Positions 34,023 to 46,924 of a stretch of 64,000 nucleotides of DNA are shown piece by piece. The DNA is from Nigrospora sphaerica. Lineage: Eukaryota; Ascomycota; Sordariomycetes; Amphisphaeriales; Apiosporaceae. Location of the stretch: positions 3,596,001 through 3,660,000 of the forward strand of contig JAGVVL010000001.1 in NCBI GenBank assembly GCA_018287875.1, read 5' to 3'. Each line of letters starts with the position of its first letter. Within the stretch, counting starts at the first letter, position 1. The notes under the pieces were generated by a model that saw nothing but the letters and a program-made list of their open reading frames with translations, searched no databases and was not told where the DNA came from. The position numbers and the translations under genes were made by a program.

Positions 34023-37000
34023 GACCAAGCCCGGAGATACGGAGAAATGACTGCCGGCCCGGGCGGCAGTGGCCTCTCGAAAATAGGGGCAGAGAGCAGC
34101 AAGCAGAGTTGGGCCGATCCAGGCGGCCGGTGGGTGGTGACGGGCGAGTGGACTCGGAAGGGGGGCCGGCTAGAAGCTTAGGTATCCGGTGTGCGAGCGA
34201 GCGTCCCGTGTGTAAGTGAACGTTGGGCGGCGGCGGCGGCGGTTGCAATACTCGCCGGGGCGTCGATGACCCAAGACACGGAATTTCCGGATCAAGGGGT
34301 TCCTCGGGGAACTGGAAGCGCGCGCGTATGCAACGCTAAGCTCAGTACATAATCCGGGGAAACCAGGGGTCCGGCAGCTGGGAAGGAACGGGAGCGTCGA
34401 TTGAGTGGGAGAGAGATAAGGGTGATCCAAGCGGTGTCCCGCGGGGTGCAAAGGTAGAGACGGGCGGAGGGGGAGGGAGAGATAAGCGTCGAGCTGGGTG
34501 ATGACAAGTGTGGTGCTGTCAGGAGGAAAAGATGGCTGCTCAGGTTTTATGTAATTGTTTGCCAAAAGTTTGCGGCCGGGGCGGCCTGGGACAACCTGAA
34601 CGAAGGGATGCTTGCGGTTCCGGGGGCGTGGTAATGTTGGGGACCAGAAGCGGGAGTGAGGCGAGTCTTGAATCCGTTAAGTCGGGTGGTAATAAGTACG
34701 GCTGTGTATGCGTATACAACCAGACCAAGACCTGCCTCTACGGGGGTCAGGGACAGCAAAGAGGAACGGATAAAAGGGTAGCGCCGGTAGGCAGACGGAC
34801 CAGTGGAAGGCGAGTATGCAAGTCAGGTTCGTCGTTGGAAGGTGCAAGGGAGCTTCTCTCTTTCTGTCTTTCCCTCACTCACACTTCTCTTCCCGTCCCG
34901 TTGCTTGCGTATGGTTGGAGAATCTCAGGTGCTCCCCTCATGGAACTTGAACAGGCACAAAACTTTTTTCGCTGTTTGGCTAGCTTGGTAGTTCCGCTGG
35001 GCGTCCAGCCTGCAAATTCTAACCGGACCAGTGCACATCCATGGCGGCGCGCGGCAGCCGGGGTACCGCATCGCGTACGTAGGGCAGGTACCGGTACATC
35101 CGCCGACCGCCAGACCCCGGCCCCGGCCCCGGTACCTCCCTGTATCGTCTCCCCGCGAAGCTGCCCATATCTCTTTCTTACCCCCTTCCACACCCCGCCG
35201 AAGGCTCTGTCCGTCTTCTCTCCCATCTGGCCTTCTCCCTATTTGGTGCGGAAAGAAGGGCGGCAGCGGCAGCAGCTGAGGGCTGAGAGGGGTGAGCAGC
35301 AGCAGCAGCAAAAAAAAAAAAAGGTACACCGGCAGGGGGACGAGGGGAATGGGGTCTACGAGCGATGGATCCCTCATCCAGTCAGGAAAACGACCGGGCG
35401 ACTGGGGGCGGAACGAGTGGGTGGTTCGATACCTATGTCCCAAGTATCCATCCCATCATGGATCCCATTCCAGCCCATGCTCGCTGCCGGGGACCCATTC
35501 ATCCCATCCATACCAGTTGGAACTTCTTTGCCCAGTCCCGACCCGCAGCATTGCTTTCCACCCGTGCCTGACAGCAGACACTTGGAGAAGGCTGTGCGCC
35601 AAGTACGTACCTAGGTACGTTGTATAATATTGGGGCGGGGAGCAGGAGCTGATGATGGAGGCAGGGACCACAGAGGAGGCTATATGTGGGTGATGAGTAG
35701 ATGGCGAGGGTCCGAGAGGGCCTGAGGCCACTGGTGCTGGTACTGGCGCTGGCGCTGGCGCTCGCCGGCAGGACTACTGGACAGGGGCGGATCAAAGCTG
35801 CGCCCAAGCACCTCCTCACTCAGGCACTGACCAGCTAGAACGCCCTGGTCGGTCCGACCCCGTGTTATTAGGATGGATGGACGAATACCCTCCCACATCC
35901 AGGGCCCTTTAAAACCCCTCCCTAGTTATTGCAGGACGACGACGACGACAACGACGACCCTCCCCTCCTCAATCCCCGTTCCCCCATTTTCTTCGCACGA
36001 TTTAGGAAGCAAGAAGTAACTGGACAGGCGAGCTACCTTTGAGAGGACCTTCACGATCCATCTCACCCAACCTCCAGTGCCTCCAGCTCTAGGACCGTTC
36101 TGAAAGTGGAGAAGGAAGAAAAGCGTCGTCACAGCTCCAAAGGTTGGGGTACATAGCAGCCCGCTTAGGGCAATGGAAAATTCGGAGAGGTACTTGGACC
36201 ACCTGTAGCTCGCTGGTCCTCCCAGATTGGCGAGGTTCGTGCCGTGGGAGCGGCGACAGCTGCCCGCCGCCCAGGCCGTGCTCGCGTGCAAACGTAACGT
36301 CGGATGTGCGAAGCTGACGAGCTCCGACGCCGGCCAGTAGGCCCAGTCGAGATCGAGTACCAGCCGGAACACCCGAGCAGCCTCGTGGCTGCCCCCCCCC
36401 CCGGGTCTCCTTCTTTTCAGTCTGTGCCTTGGAGTGCATAGAAAAAAAGGTCAGGGGCCTGTGTAAAGTTTGTGGCAGCTATAGGGACGACGGGATATCG
36501 GCGCCCCAAACTGCTTTGTCCCACGACTGCGGCTCTGCACGAGACCGTCTCGTTGCCTAAAACGTGCTCTCTACACATTGCCGCACTTCCATGACGGCGT
36601 CGCCGGCATCGCCAGCTCCGTCAGTTGGTTACCGCCCGGCCCGGCCTGGCCTGCGCGTGCGTACGAAGTACCTCACTCTCTCCCCTCCTGACGGTGCGCG
36701 CGTGGCATTGCAAAAACTGGCTGGCGGTCTTTCCAGTGTCACCAGACAGCCCGGGGAGACGTGGTCCCGCGTCCCATCCGATCCTACGGTATCCCAGAGG
36801 TAGTGAGAGCTGCCTACCCCTCTCTAGCCACGGGCTCGGCCACCTGCGAGAGAGCGAATGTGCGCTGCTAGATTCGCGTGGGTGTAGGGTAGAGCCCGTC
36901 AGCCTGGTAAGGACATACAGGCGAGCAGTGGTGGTGTGGGTGGTATTGAACGTCATGACGGCTTCTCATAGGCCCGTTCCTCGCTGCTGATCCCCTGCAC

Positions 37001-38771
37001 ACCCCATGCATGCATCATGTTCTTGGCCTTTTTGGTTGTTTCTTCCCGTCTGAACTTCACCACCCGTGGGAGGGGAGAAAAACCAAACAACCACAGTATG
37101 CACACTACAGCGCTCCTTCTCTCGCGCCATGGCCCGTTTTGTAAGGCTAGGACACGGCAAGCCACGACGCCTGGAACACACATGCAGTCGGTGTTCTAGA
37201 GACCGGAGGAGGAGCCGATGGGCAAACCCGCCGCGATGCGCGCGACGAACGCGTCCATATTCGGCTTGCATATACGTCAGTCAGCCCGGGATGGCGGTGG
37301 TTGCAACATCTCCTCGGAGCTGTGCCCTTGCCTGCCGCGCCAGGCAGCCGAACCAATCATCGACGACGACTGCCCGGGCTTTCGGCTACCGTTTCGGGGG
37401 AAACTGCCCTGTCGTGGTGGTGGTACCTCGTCCCTGCCGCCTGAGAAACGGGTCTTACTTGCGCCTACGTGCGTCCGTATATGCCGGGATAGACTTTGAA
37501 TGATGGCACGAGTCTGCCCTTGCCGGCGAGGAAAGAGAGAGTGGCCAGCGCCGGGGGCGAGATCCGTTGCGAAGGCAAGGCCTGCTGGTCCCCTACATCG
37601 TAAGTTGGAGACAGCAACGTCACCCGGCCGTGGTGGGGTCGGGCTTGGGTACTTCCTGATTCCTGACCGAGACGATGGCGGGGTGCAGACCGGCCCGGGT
37701 TGTGGTTATACATCCCCTCGCGGCGGCGCCCAATGGCACGAAAGTCCACACGCGGGGAAGGCAGAGCAGACAGACGAACCTGGCCTTGTCAGTTCCGGCT
37801 TCGGGTGTGGGTGGCCAACGGCCTCTCCGGGCGCCATCTCGACAGGCCCTGCGCCGCGCCGGGAACAGAGAATACCCCGGGCCCTCCCTTTCGACGAAGG
37901 CACCCGTTGGCGGCAGGGCAACGCGAACGGGAGGTATAATGCTCCAACCCCCATGTCCATAGCCCAGCGCCATACCCGCGCCCACAGCACCCGCGCACAC
38001 CGGCCGCGGCCGCCCTTCGGCTGGTGGCGGCCCATTGCGCGACTGCCCCACGTTACACCGTAGACCAAACGAGAGGCGGCCCAGGCTCGGGAACCGCCGT
38101 CGTCCCCAACGCTGCCGCGCCCTACTCGGCTTACGCGCTGGTACTGCTGCGCGATGTCCGACCGAGAATGTGGCGGACAACCTCCATGGCCGCCAGTTGT
38201 AGCTCGCGTAGAGAGGGGGGAGCACGAAGCGAGCGTCGCTTGCCGGGTTTGGACCGAGACAACCCCTAGCCGTCGGCATAGAAGAGATGGGATATAGCAG
38301 AGCCCATATGCCTTAATCTGCACCCCGGCAATACCTACTCAATTGAGGAAACCGGGCCTGGTATTGGCCTTCTCGGGCATTGCACTGAGACCTGTCAAGA
38401 TGCACCCATCATTGTCAACAGCTGATGTTGATGCCAAGATGTCGGAAAGGTGATGACGTAGGCAGGCGATCTTCGCTGGTTGCTCGCCATCATGTACAAA
38501 ATTGAAATGCCTCCCCCCCTTTTTTTTCTATCCACGATGAAATATATGCGCGCTCATCCTGAGGAAACCCGAATCTGCCGCCGGTCTCTGGCCTTGTCCG
38601 AGGAAGCACATTCATATGGTGTAACTTGGATGGTCTGGTGCTTCATTTGCAGGGCCTGGCGGTAGTGGCTGACTGAGTATGACAAGAAGAGAAGGATGTA
38701 TAACGACTTGAAGTCAGCCGAGATCCTATTTGCTCTTCAATTTACGCAACTACATGGGCCCCAATAAATCC
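34023..38771. other. 4.7-kb gene-free interval between kapC and the MFS transporter
   Basis: Upstream region of kapC. It contains a CAG/poly-A tract at 35298-35322, the palindromic GTACGTACCTAGGTACGT at 35603, and a C9 run near 36396. No gene was recognised; the long frame at 34508-35614 was judged non-coding. Confidence 0.5.
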
Positions 38772-40577
38772 TCAATTCGACCGATGGCTAAACCGGCCCC
38801 CAATATCAATAGCCAGAGTGGCAACTAGCAGAAGTCCGTTAAACACGGCCATCATGTAGAATGGCGCGCCAGTGCTGGTGACATCGAACAGATATCCACC
38901 CAGCTTCGTCAGCAACAGGATGGCAGCGCCGCCGCACCAGGAGTATACGCCCGCAATGGAGCCTTTCAGTTGGACCCTCGAGGCCGCCGGATCGTCATTG
39001 GCGGGAATCGCCTCCTCCAAAAGGGGCGCGTCTTCGCCATCGTCCCGCGCTTGGTTTGCCGACCCTCCAATCCGAGTTCCGGCGGTCAGAGCCGCTGGCA
39101 AGCCGGTCCCCAGAATTCCGCGGCCGAGCGAGCCCAGACTGCAAACGATGGCGCCGATTTGACTGATGCCCATCAAAGCCATGATCAAGAACACGACGCC
39201 ACTGCCGCCCCGGCCTTCTGCGTTTTTGTATTCTGGACTCGGCAGCCTTGGAAAGGTGGCATAGCCCAGGACGCCGCTCAGCGTAGCCACCACGACAGGA
39301 AGGTTGATGCCCCGCCAGCGTCTCGAGCTGAGAGAGCCGAAGATGGGCGCACAGAGCAGGGCTACCATTTGCGCAACGCCCGTCAATATGGAGGCGAGAA
39401 TGTACGCAGCGCGGCATTCTTTCTTGAGCTCGGGAGACGGATCGTTGGGCGAGCCCTGGCAAAAGCCGTTGCTGATAAAGAAGGCATTCACGTAGAGAGG
39501 TATGAACAGACTGATGGCCACAGTGCTGGCGCGGGCGACAAAGCCGCCGAGGTATCCCAGAGCAATGTGCGGGTCGTTGAGACCCAGGTGCAACGATGAG
39601 AGCAGAAGACGTCGATACGGCAGCGGCTTTTGCGGCGCCGTGGCCGCCGGCAAGGAGGCATCGTCGTGTGAGCCCGTCGCATCCTTCTGTAACCCCAGAA
39701 GTAGCCGCCACCCCTTGCCTTCTTCCCCTTTAAGGCCTCGCAACCCAAAGAAGACGAAGATGGCCACGAGGAAGGACACAGATCCAACGACGTAGAAACT
39801 GTACGTAACGGCCTGAGCCAGCGTCACCCCCTCGCGTTTCGAGAAGCGCGCTGGCAGGGGCAGGAACAAAACCAAGGCCACCAGTGCTCCGCATCCCGTG
39901 AACAAGCCGACATAGCCCGCCAGGGTCGACGGTTTCTGGCCCGGGCGCGCAGCGCAGCCTCCCTCCCCGGCCGCGGCTGCGGGCTGGGTGTGCTGTACCG
40001 GCGCGCCCGAGTAGCGCTCTGGCGTGATAGTCGCCTCGCTTTGAACGCTCAAGTCACTTTCAACGCTCGAAGCCACGCTTTGCCTCTGGTGGAGTACGGG
40101 CTTGGGCCCCGGGCTGTCCTGGCCGGCCTCTTCCGGCAGGCCGTCATCCGTCAGCGAGGGGAGAATGGCGGTCACCATGGTGGCCGCCGCGGTTGCGCCG
40201 ATGGCAAACAAGATCCGGGCTAGCATCAGGCTCGGGTAGACGGCGCGAGCCTGGACAAAAACGAAGAGGGCGAAACCGATGACGGCGTAGCCCAGGACGG
40301 CAACCCATCGTACGCCGAGGCGATCGCTGGCGAGCCCCCAGACGGGACAGGCGATCAATGCGACGATCTCGTCGACGAAGCCCAGGGTACCAACGATATC
40401 ACCCACCTGGGACTTGATACCGACCAAGTCGGTGATAACGAAGGACACGGCACTGTTCAGGAAGACGAGGAAGGAGATGCTGAACAGGGAGATGCCAAGG
40501 AGATACGTCGTCGCTTGTAGTGGCGTCGTGGAGGGACTGAATGGCAAAAGCCGGGATAAGCGGCCGGCGGATGCCAT
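38772..40577 (-). CDS. Major facilitator superfamily transporter
   Basis: Single exon of 601 aa. The N-terminal half has six hydrophobic segments, with the MFS loop signature between TM2 and TM3 seen as GLASDRLGVRWVAVLGY. A central cytosolic loop of about 85 residues (roughly 155-240) is Ser/Gln-rich, and a second half carries the other helices (YRRLLLSSLHLGLNDPHIAL; GYLGGFVARASTVAISLFIP). Pro/Gly composition and length suit a 12-TM transporter. It resembles the poorly studied group that includes yeast YCR023C; the substrate is unknown and no neighbour suggests one. The start MASAGRLSRLLPFSPS is the only ATG before TM1. It lies in tandem with DGAT1, 772 bp downstream of the DGAT1 stop. Confidence 0.88.
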   Translation of the reverse strand: MASAGRLSRLLPFSPSTTPLQATTYLLGISLFSISFLVFLNSAVSFVITDLVGIKSQVGDIVGTLGFVDEIVALIACPVWGLASDRLGVRWVAVLGYAVIGFALFVFVQARAVYPSLMLARILFAIGATAAATMVTAILPSLTDDGLPEEAGQDSPGPKPVLHQRQSVASSVESDLSVQSEATITPERYSGAPVQHTQPAAAAGEGGCAARPGQKPSTLAGYVGLFTGCGALVALVLFLPLPARFSKREGVTLAQAVTYSFYVVGSVSFLVAIFVFFGLRGLKGEEGKGWRLLLGLQKDATGSHDDASLPAATAPQKPLPYRRLLLSSLHLGLNDPHIALGYLGGFVARASTVAISLFIPLYVNAFFISNGFCQGSPNDPSPELKKECRAAYILASILTGVAQMVALLCAPIFGSLSSRRWRGINLPVVVATLSGVLGYATFPRLPSPEYKNAEGRGGSGVVFLIMALMGISQIGAIVCSLGSLGRGILGTGLPAALTAGTRIGGSANQARDDGEDAPLLEEAIPANDDPAASRVQLKGSIAGVYSWCGGAAILLLTKLGGYLFDVTSTGAPFYMMAVFNGLLLVATLAIDIGGRFSHRSN

Positions 40578-41349
40578 GATGCTGAAGATGGGCGATAATG
40601 CGTGTCAACTGCCGTAGAGGGATGGATGTTTTGTTGGTTGGGGTGAACAGAGATTGGGTGGGGTCTTGCAGTGGTGGAAGTCGAAGGACCTCGGGCACAG
40701 CGGCTCTTATCGCATCTCCGTCCCAACCGTCAACAAGGCCTCCACGGAGAAGCGATGGGCGCGACCACGAGCTGGAGTTTTGCGCTTCTGCCAAGGGCCT
40801 CGCTGTTGTTGCTGTCGTCGTCGTTGGTGGTCGTTGTTTGTGTTTTGGGAAGCGGCAGCTTCCCGGGGTAGGTAGTGAGCACCAAAAGTGTTGACGTTGC
40901 CGAAGTGGGCCCCCCCCCCAGTCCATTCCCAATCCCAATCTGAATCTGACATCCATTCACCATCCCGGCTTCCGTGCGGGCCCGGGTCTTCGTAACTCTC
41001 CGGTCAATAAGGGTTTCAGTTTAATAACAATGCTGCCATCCAGGAAAAACATAAGAGTACGACTACGGTGGGGGTACTCTGGCCTGTTCAGTCCTCCCTT
41101 TGCTATTCGTTGGCGTCGCCCATTACGCAGTCAAGCTGTCATCCGCTCCTGGAAATGCAGCCCGTACGGCCCATGGTGAAGATGCCTTGATGTTGTTGCT
41201 GATATATGTACTATTTAAAGTCGTCTAAATTTAGTAATGTGTATCCTGATCCGACCCGGTACCAAGTGCAGATGCCTCTTTGAGCGTCGCCCACGAGAGC
41301 TTCCATGGGCAGACCGGCGCTGCGTGCCTGAATACATGCTTGCCCCGTA
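40578..41349. other. Intergenic region between DGAT1 stop and MFS start
   Basis: MFS promoter and DGAT1 3' flank on the minus strand. It contains a C8 run near 40911. No gene seen. Confidence 0.5.
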
Positions 41350-43073
41350 TTAGTTTTGCCGCAGCTGTGCACCCATCTGTCTGCCCACGCTTCCATACTT
41401 TGCCTGCCAAGCGTAGAAGTACATGAGTGCAGCAAATGGTTGCCCGAATATAGTAAACGAGACCCAAAAGATGCAGTTACCAATTAGTCGCCATGTTGGA
41501 CCTTCCTTCTTAGAAAGCGGATTTGTAATGAGGATCAGGGGTAGCTGAAGCAGCATGCCGAAGAATGCAACACCTGCTCGCGAGTTAGCTTAGACCCAAG
41601 CATCGCCATGGGGCCACGACTCGCCCCCCCGTGACAACAGCGGGACCTACCGATGATGTTGTGTGTGGGCACGCCCACGGCCAACTCATGCAGAATAGCC
41701 GAAACAAAGAATACGGCCACGCTCGACGCCAGCATGCTGTAGCCTCTACCCACCATGGGGATATAGACGTGGCGTTTCATGAATTGGTAGACGGGCTTAT
41801 TCCACAGTCGCCAGTACGCGCCTAGGCTTTCGGCATTCCACCAGTCGTCATAGAAGGAGCGGTCGCCAAACCGCGTCACCTCGGCCAGTGCGTTCAGGGT
41901 CGATTGGAACAAGGCAAAGAAACCGGCCAGCCAGATGACAAGGGAGATGGTGGACAGCTTGAGCAGCCGCTCCAGGATCGAGGTGAAATCCAGCGAGTTG
42001 ATTTTGTCGTACGAGTTCCACAGCACCGGCGCGGCGTACTGAGCGCTGCAGAACCAAATGAAGACGCTCAGGCATACGGTCTCGCCGACTCGCTTCGCCA
42101 CAAAAGACCACCGAATCTTGTCCGACCGAGGGTAAACCGGCTGGTACACCAGCGTCGGCGCCCACCAAAAGTACGCCAGGTTGGACATGGTGATGTTCTC
42201 GGGGTAGGGGCATTGCGCATAGAGCTCGGGCAGCGTAGTGAGCTCACCTTTGATGGGGTGGAGGTAGGCATGGCGCATGTCTCGGTTGGTGAGCGCGTAG
42301 GACGCTGTCTTCAGCCAGACGATGATGGCGTGCAGTTCTGTCGCGGTGCCGATCAACGGGTGATGTATGTAATTGTACACGACCCAGCTGGTGACGCTGA
42401 GGGCAAGTGTTGCATTTACACCGTGGGCCCATCGCACCCTCTCCCACATGGCCTTGAAGGCTGCCTGCTGGTCAACCGTGGGGCTGGACGCGCCCCCTTT
42501 GTGAGCGGACATGGCCCGCGATGCTTTTGCCTGCCCGGCGGCATACAGCTCGATCGAGTGCGCTACCCACAGAAAACACGGGATGAGAAAGTAGAGTGCG
42601 AGACCCAGAATGAGATCCTGCCGGCGGAAGTCGTGGCAGGTAAAGCATATCAGGTTTCCGTACTGTTAGGGTGTAAGTGAGCGGTCGGGACGAAAAGAGA
42701 TGACGGGCCGAGGCGGCACACCTTCTGAACGTTTTCAATGATGAGGCGCACATTGCCCACAACTGCAGACTGTCAGCGTGCCCCGACGGCGGGGGCGGCC
42801 GTGAAAACGCATACCTAGTACTATAACCATCAGGTTCCGGAAGCCGACGAAGCTCGGGGCGGCCGCCGAGTCGTGACTGAGCGTCGAGGGCCTGACCTGC
42901 GAATGGATGGCCGCAACATGTCTGTATTTTCTGATAAAAGTCTTTTGCTGGGGTCGGTGGCTGTTCTCCTCGGGCCTCTCTTCGGCCGTTTCGGCGACGG
43001 CTCCTTTGTCGTGTCGTCGAGGGGTCGCGGCTACAGATGCCGTCTCGACGGCAGTCGTTGTGGCCGAGTCCAT
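41350..43073 (-). CDS. DGAT1: Diacylglycerol O-acyltransferase 1 (MBOAT family)
   Basis: Four exons, 511 aa: 43073-42815, 42762-42722, 42662-41651 and 41573-41350; introns 52, 59 and 77 bp with GTATGC, GTGTGC and GTAGGT donors. The 41-bp exon 2 completes FRNLMVIVLVVGNVRLIIEN, the conserved first membrane segment of DGAT1. Further marks: APTLVYQPVYPRSDKIRW, the FYDDWWN motif near residue 370, NKPVYQFMKRHVYIPM and the active-site His in ILHELAVGVP near residue 424, followed across the last intron by membrane segments. It acylates diacylglycerol with acyl-CoA in the ER to make storage triacylglycerol. APTLVYQ and FYDDWWN point to DGAT1 rather than a sterol acyltransferase, but ACAT-type enzymes are close relatives. 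Confidence 0.9.
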
Positions 43074-44998
43074 CTCCAACAGCTGATCGAATGGTTTGTC
43101 GCACCCGAACTACGCGGGATAAGTGGTAGAACAGGGGTCCGTAAAAAACAAAACTGAACAGGAGCCAGACTGAAGCTCAGGCACCCTGGGGCACTGCTCT
43201 TATCAGGGATTGGCGTTAGACTTTTCGGCGCCCCTCCAGATAGGTAGCTCTCGGTGGATCGGATAGAGTTTGGGACGAGGGCTGGTCGTTAGGCCGTTGC
43301 TATGCCCGTGAATGGGAGAGATGCCGGCGGCCAATGGGTGCAAGAGGTAGTTGGCAGGCGAGGGGCGGGCGCTGGAGACGTCACGAACGCATAGCCCTAT
43401 ATAGGACCGACCAAAGCCGCCGTAATTACCGAAGCTGTTTATTCGCGCCGAGGGAGGAGAAACCGTTGGGGTGGTGGCTGCTATGTATGTACTAGCAGGA
43501 CATGGGCGATGGGAACCTGCAGCAACCTGGTTCATGTACGAAAGTGGCGTGAGGTGTTGAGAATCGCTCGCAGGCCACGCGCCTTCATTGGTTCGATTGG
43601 ACGTGGTGGAATGCTGGCGATTGCTGGGAGGGAGAGGAAACCCCAGGACAAGACGAAGTGGGAGAGAGGGGTGGAAGAAAAGAAGACAATGCGCCATGTA
43701 GCGAAAGAGGAAACTTTGGTTCCACGGCAAACGGCATCAGGACTCCATCTAGAACGGAACCAACGGGACCCTGGGGATCTGACGATATGACCATTGTCCG
43801 GGGTCCGTAGTGTCCAGCCGTGACTTCAGCTACAAGCCTAGATGTCCCACCACGTATGGTTGGATAGGGACATGGTTGGGTACGGAATAGTAGCCCTCCC
43901 TGGAGACTGGAGTGTGCTACAACTAGCTACTGGTGGGGCTGACATGTGCTAGTGTTGCCCCATAAACCAACAGCGACCTGGCCGCCCCCCGGACAGCCTA
44001 GTCAGAAACAAGATGATGATGGCAAGACGGATGGGTACGTTAATGCGACAGGACCGAGATGCCACAAAGGGCTTGTGGAGATCACCACAACGGCCGCCTT
44101 TGTATCACCTACTCCCTAATGTCCGAGAAATCTCGGGTAGCGGAGCTGTATCGCCAGCAAACCTCGGCAGCAAACGGGTGCTAAAGCCGGGGCACCGGAG
44201 AGTTGTGGTTACCGTAAGCACGCCAAAGCAGCACCCATACCTTGCTGTTGCCTACGTATGCATGGCAGAGCAGACTGATTGGAAGTTAATAGTCAAGGAC
44301 TCTGATTACGAGCCGTATTTAGATATGGGGAGGCGGACACCCAATGCGGTCCATCCTAGTCCTGCGCTTAACAGCAGAAATGAAACCAGGTACTTATACT
44401 GTCACGAAGATTGAGAGACGCTCCATGTACCTTATATCCTTTTCAAATGTCAGGTGAGAGTCCGGCATCCACGCATTGGAGATCTAGGATGTAGGTATGC
44501 AATATGGTAGCCCATTACCTAGTTGCTTAAGTAGGCACGGAGTACTTCACACCAGAGCATGTCTTGCTCTAGTACGGAAGGGATAAACCAGAATCCGAAA
44601 CAGGACCGCTTCTTACCTAAAGCACAGGCCGCTACTTCTGCCTCTCTCATCTCAAGCAGGTACCCAAGTATTCTGTGGTCCCCACTTTACCTGGCCAGCT
44701 GGCGCTAGACGCCCATGGGATTGCGTCGAGGCTCAAATCGGGAGCGGCTTGGGTGAGTGTCGTCCTACATTCCTGTCCTTGGCTTGAGCTCATGTGACCA
44801 TCCTTACATTCCACCACAACACGGAATTACCTTGTCACCCGAAGTGGCATCCATTGCAACAGCTATCAGAACATCGTAATCACCAGGGCTCATCCAACGC
44901 CAAGAGCGCGCGTTTTTCGGTGCGCGTGTACCCTGCGTTTGCACCGACGCGCTCCTCGCGACGTGGCAACCTGTCGATGAAATAACGGCCCGGACGCG
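43074..44998. other. Divergent intergenic region between DGAT1 and Pfs2
   Basis: 1.9 kb of shared upstream DNA. The part beyond about 43800 is AT-richer and has only short frames. No gene seen. Confidence 0.5.
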
Positions 44999-46924
44999 AT
45001 GGCCTACGATCCACGTGGGGATCGGGACCATGGGGGTGCAGGGGATGATGGAGGTCGGTTCATGAGAGCCAGAGGCCGCAGGCCAGTGACCGACTATGGC
45101 TCGACCATGGCACACTGGATGCGCCACCGTGACCAGCGACACAAGGGCTCTTTCCGGGGTGAGGCAGAGCGGCCAAGCGCCAGCTACATTGTCGATGTGA
45201 GCACACACCGCAGTGCGGACCGCTTGGGTGCAGCATGGCCATTCTCCTGTTCCAACACTAACACCCACCAGATGCTTCCCCCGCTGGCAAGGGTCACCAA
45301 TCCTGCCGATTCGGTGCCGGCAAAGCACCTGCATTCGTCTCTAAACAAGATCAAGCACCCAGTCAACATTGTTCGGTGGACACCCGAAGGCCGGAGACTG
45401 TTGACCGCTTCTAGCAGCGGCGAGTTCACCCTTTGGAACGGCACCGGCTTCAACTTTGAAACCATTATGCAGGCACACGACGTTGCTATCCGAGCCATGG
45501 CCTACTCGCACAGTGATGACTGGCTTCTGTCGGCAGACCACGACGGCACCATCAAATACTGGCAGCCCAATTTTAACAATGTCAAGGTGATCCAAGGCCA
45601 CCATGATCCCATCCGCGACCTTGCTTTCAGCCCCAACGATGCCAAATTTGTGACAGCCTCCGACGACTCCACCCTCCGGATCTTCGACTTCAGCGCTGGC
45701 ACTGCCGAGACTACGCTGCAGGGGCATGGTTGGGATGCAAAGACGTGTGACTGGCACCCCACCAAAGGCGTCATCGTGTCTGGCTCCAAGGACCACCTCG
45801 TAAAACTGTGGGATCCCAGGTCTGGTCGGTGTCTGACTACGCTCCATGGCCATAAGAACACCATCACGAAGACCCTGTTTGAGCGCGTTCGAGGCTTCTG
45901 TCTGGCCACTTCGGCCCGCGACCCCACGGCCCGAGTATTCGATTTGCGCATGATGCGAGACGTCCTTCTCCTGAAGGGCCACGAGAAAGATATCTCCACC
46001 TTGGCCTGGCATCCCATCCATCCGAACCTGCTCAGCACGGGTGGCTCAGAAGGCTCACTCTTCCATTACATCCTGGACGAGCCGAACACGCCGCCGGGGC
46101 AACCCATCAGCGTGAGCCCTTACGAAAGCGCCGACCCCTTGCTGGCACCCGCACAAACCATATACCCCGCGCACAAGATACCCTACGCACATGACTTTGC
46201 TATCTGGTCGCTGGACTGGCATCCCCTAGGCCACATTTTGGCCTCGGGGTCCAACGATCGGATCACGAGGTTCTGGTCACGGGCTCGCCCAGGTGATACC
46301 GACATGTTTCAGGATAGATATCACATCGGGGAGGCGGCGGCTGAAGCACAGGGCACTTGGCACCGGCGCGATGCCCGTCGACAACGGCAGGAAGAAGAGG
46401 AGCAGGAAATTGAGGACGAAGCCGAGGGCCTGGTCGATCAAAAAATGCCCGCTAGACAAGGCGCCTTCGGGCTGCCTGGGCTGCCCGGGCTGCCCGGTCT
46501 TCCTGGCTTGTCGATCCCGATGCATGGACTTGCGCCCCCGCCCCCGCCCCCGATTCCGGGCGTCGGCTCGGCACCATCTGTCGGAGGTCCGCCGCCCTTG
46601 CCATTCCCCTTGCCTGACCTTAATGGCGCCCTGCCTCCTTTGCCCGGTATGGACCCCAGCAACCCAGCCGACTTGGCCAAGATTGCCGAGATGATGCAGA
46701 AGGCGGGCGTGCCGCTACCCCCGCCTCCGAACATGTTGCCGCCGGGCCTGGTACCGCCGCCGAACTTTCTGCCTCCCGGGTTCCCCGGACCGCCCGTCCT
46801 GCCTCCCGGCGGTTATGACGCGCAAGGCGACGGTGCTGCGGGGCGCCGTAGAGCGCCGCTCCCCAGCCAAGAAGAGAGTCTCCGGGCAGAGCAGAGAAAG
46901 GGAAATTACACAAGGGTCCGCTAG
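44999..46924 (+). CDS. PFS2: Cleavage/polyadenylation factor subunit Pfs2 (WD40, WDR33-like)
   Basis: Exons 44999-45196 and 45272-46924 give 616 aa. The 75-bp intron (GTGAGC...CACTAAC...CCAG) has a length divisible by three and no stop, so the frame is also open if it is retained; it is judged an intron because removal joins SASYIVD to [20 protein letters not shown], as in other fungal Pfs2 proteins. Seven WD40 repeats span roughly residues 100-370, starting [20 protein letters not shown] and including [18 protein letters not shown]. The tail is rich in Pro and Gly with an LPG tandem repeat near 46470-46512. Pfs2 scaffolds the polymerase module of CPF and, as in human WDR33, helps recognise the poly(A) signal. 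Confidence 0.94.
   Translation: MAYDPRGDRDHGGAGDDGGRFMRARGRRPVTDYGSTMAHWMRHRDQRHKGSFRGEAERPSASYIVDVSTHRSADRLGAAWPFSCSNTNTHQMLPPLARVTNPADSVPAKHLHSSLNKIKHPVNIVRWTPEGRRLLTASSSGEFTLWNGTGFNFETIMQAHDVAIRAMAYSHSDDWLLSADHDGTIKYWQPNFNNVKVIQGHHDPIRDLAFSPNDAKFVTASDDSTLRIFDFSAGTAETTLQGHGWDAKTCDWHPTKGVIVSGSKDHLVKLWDPRSGRCLTTLHGHKNTITKTLFERVRGFCLATSARDPTARVFDLRMMRDVLLLKGHEKDISTLAWHPIHPNLLSTGGSEGSLFHYILDEPNTPPGQPISVSPYESADPLLAPAQTIYPAHKIPYAHDFAIWSLDWHPLGHILASGSNDRITRFWSRARPGDTDMFQDRYHIGEAAAEAQGTWHRRDARRQRQEEEEQEIEDEAEGLVDQKMPARQGAFGLPGLPGLPGLPGLSIPMHGLAPPPPPPIPGVGSAPSVGGPPPLPFPLPDLNGALPPLPGMDPSNPADLAKIAEMMQKAGVPLPPPPNMLPPGLVPPPNFLPPGFPGPPVLPPGGYDAQGDGAAGRRRAPLPSQEESLRAEQRKGNYTRVR

Noticed and set aside
34508..35614. 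368-codon plus-strand frame upstream of kapC
   Set aside because: No domain, mixed low-complexity composition, crosses CAG and poly-A runs, and no supporting splice or start context.
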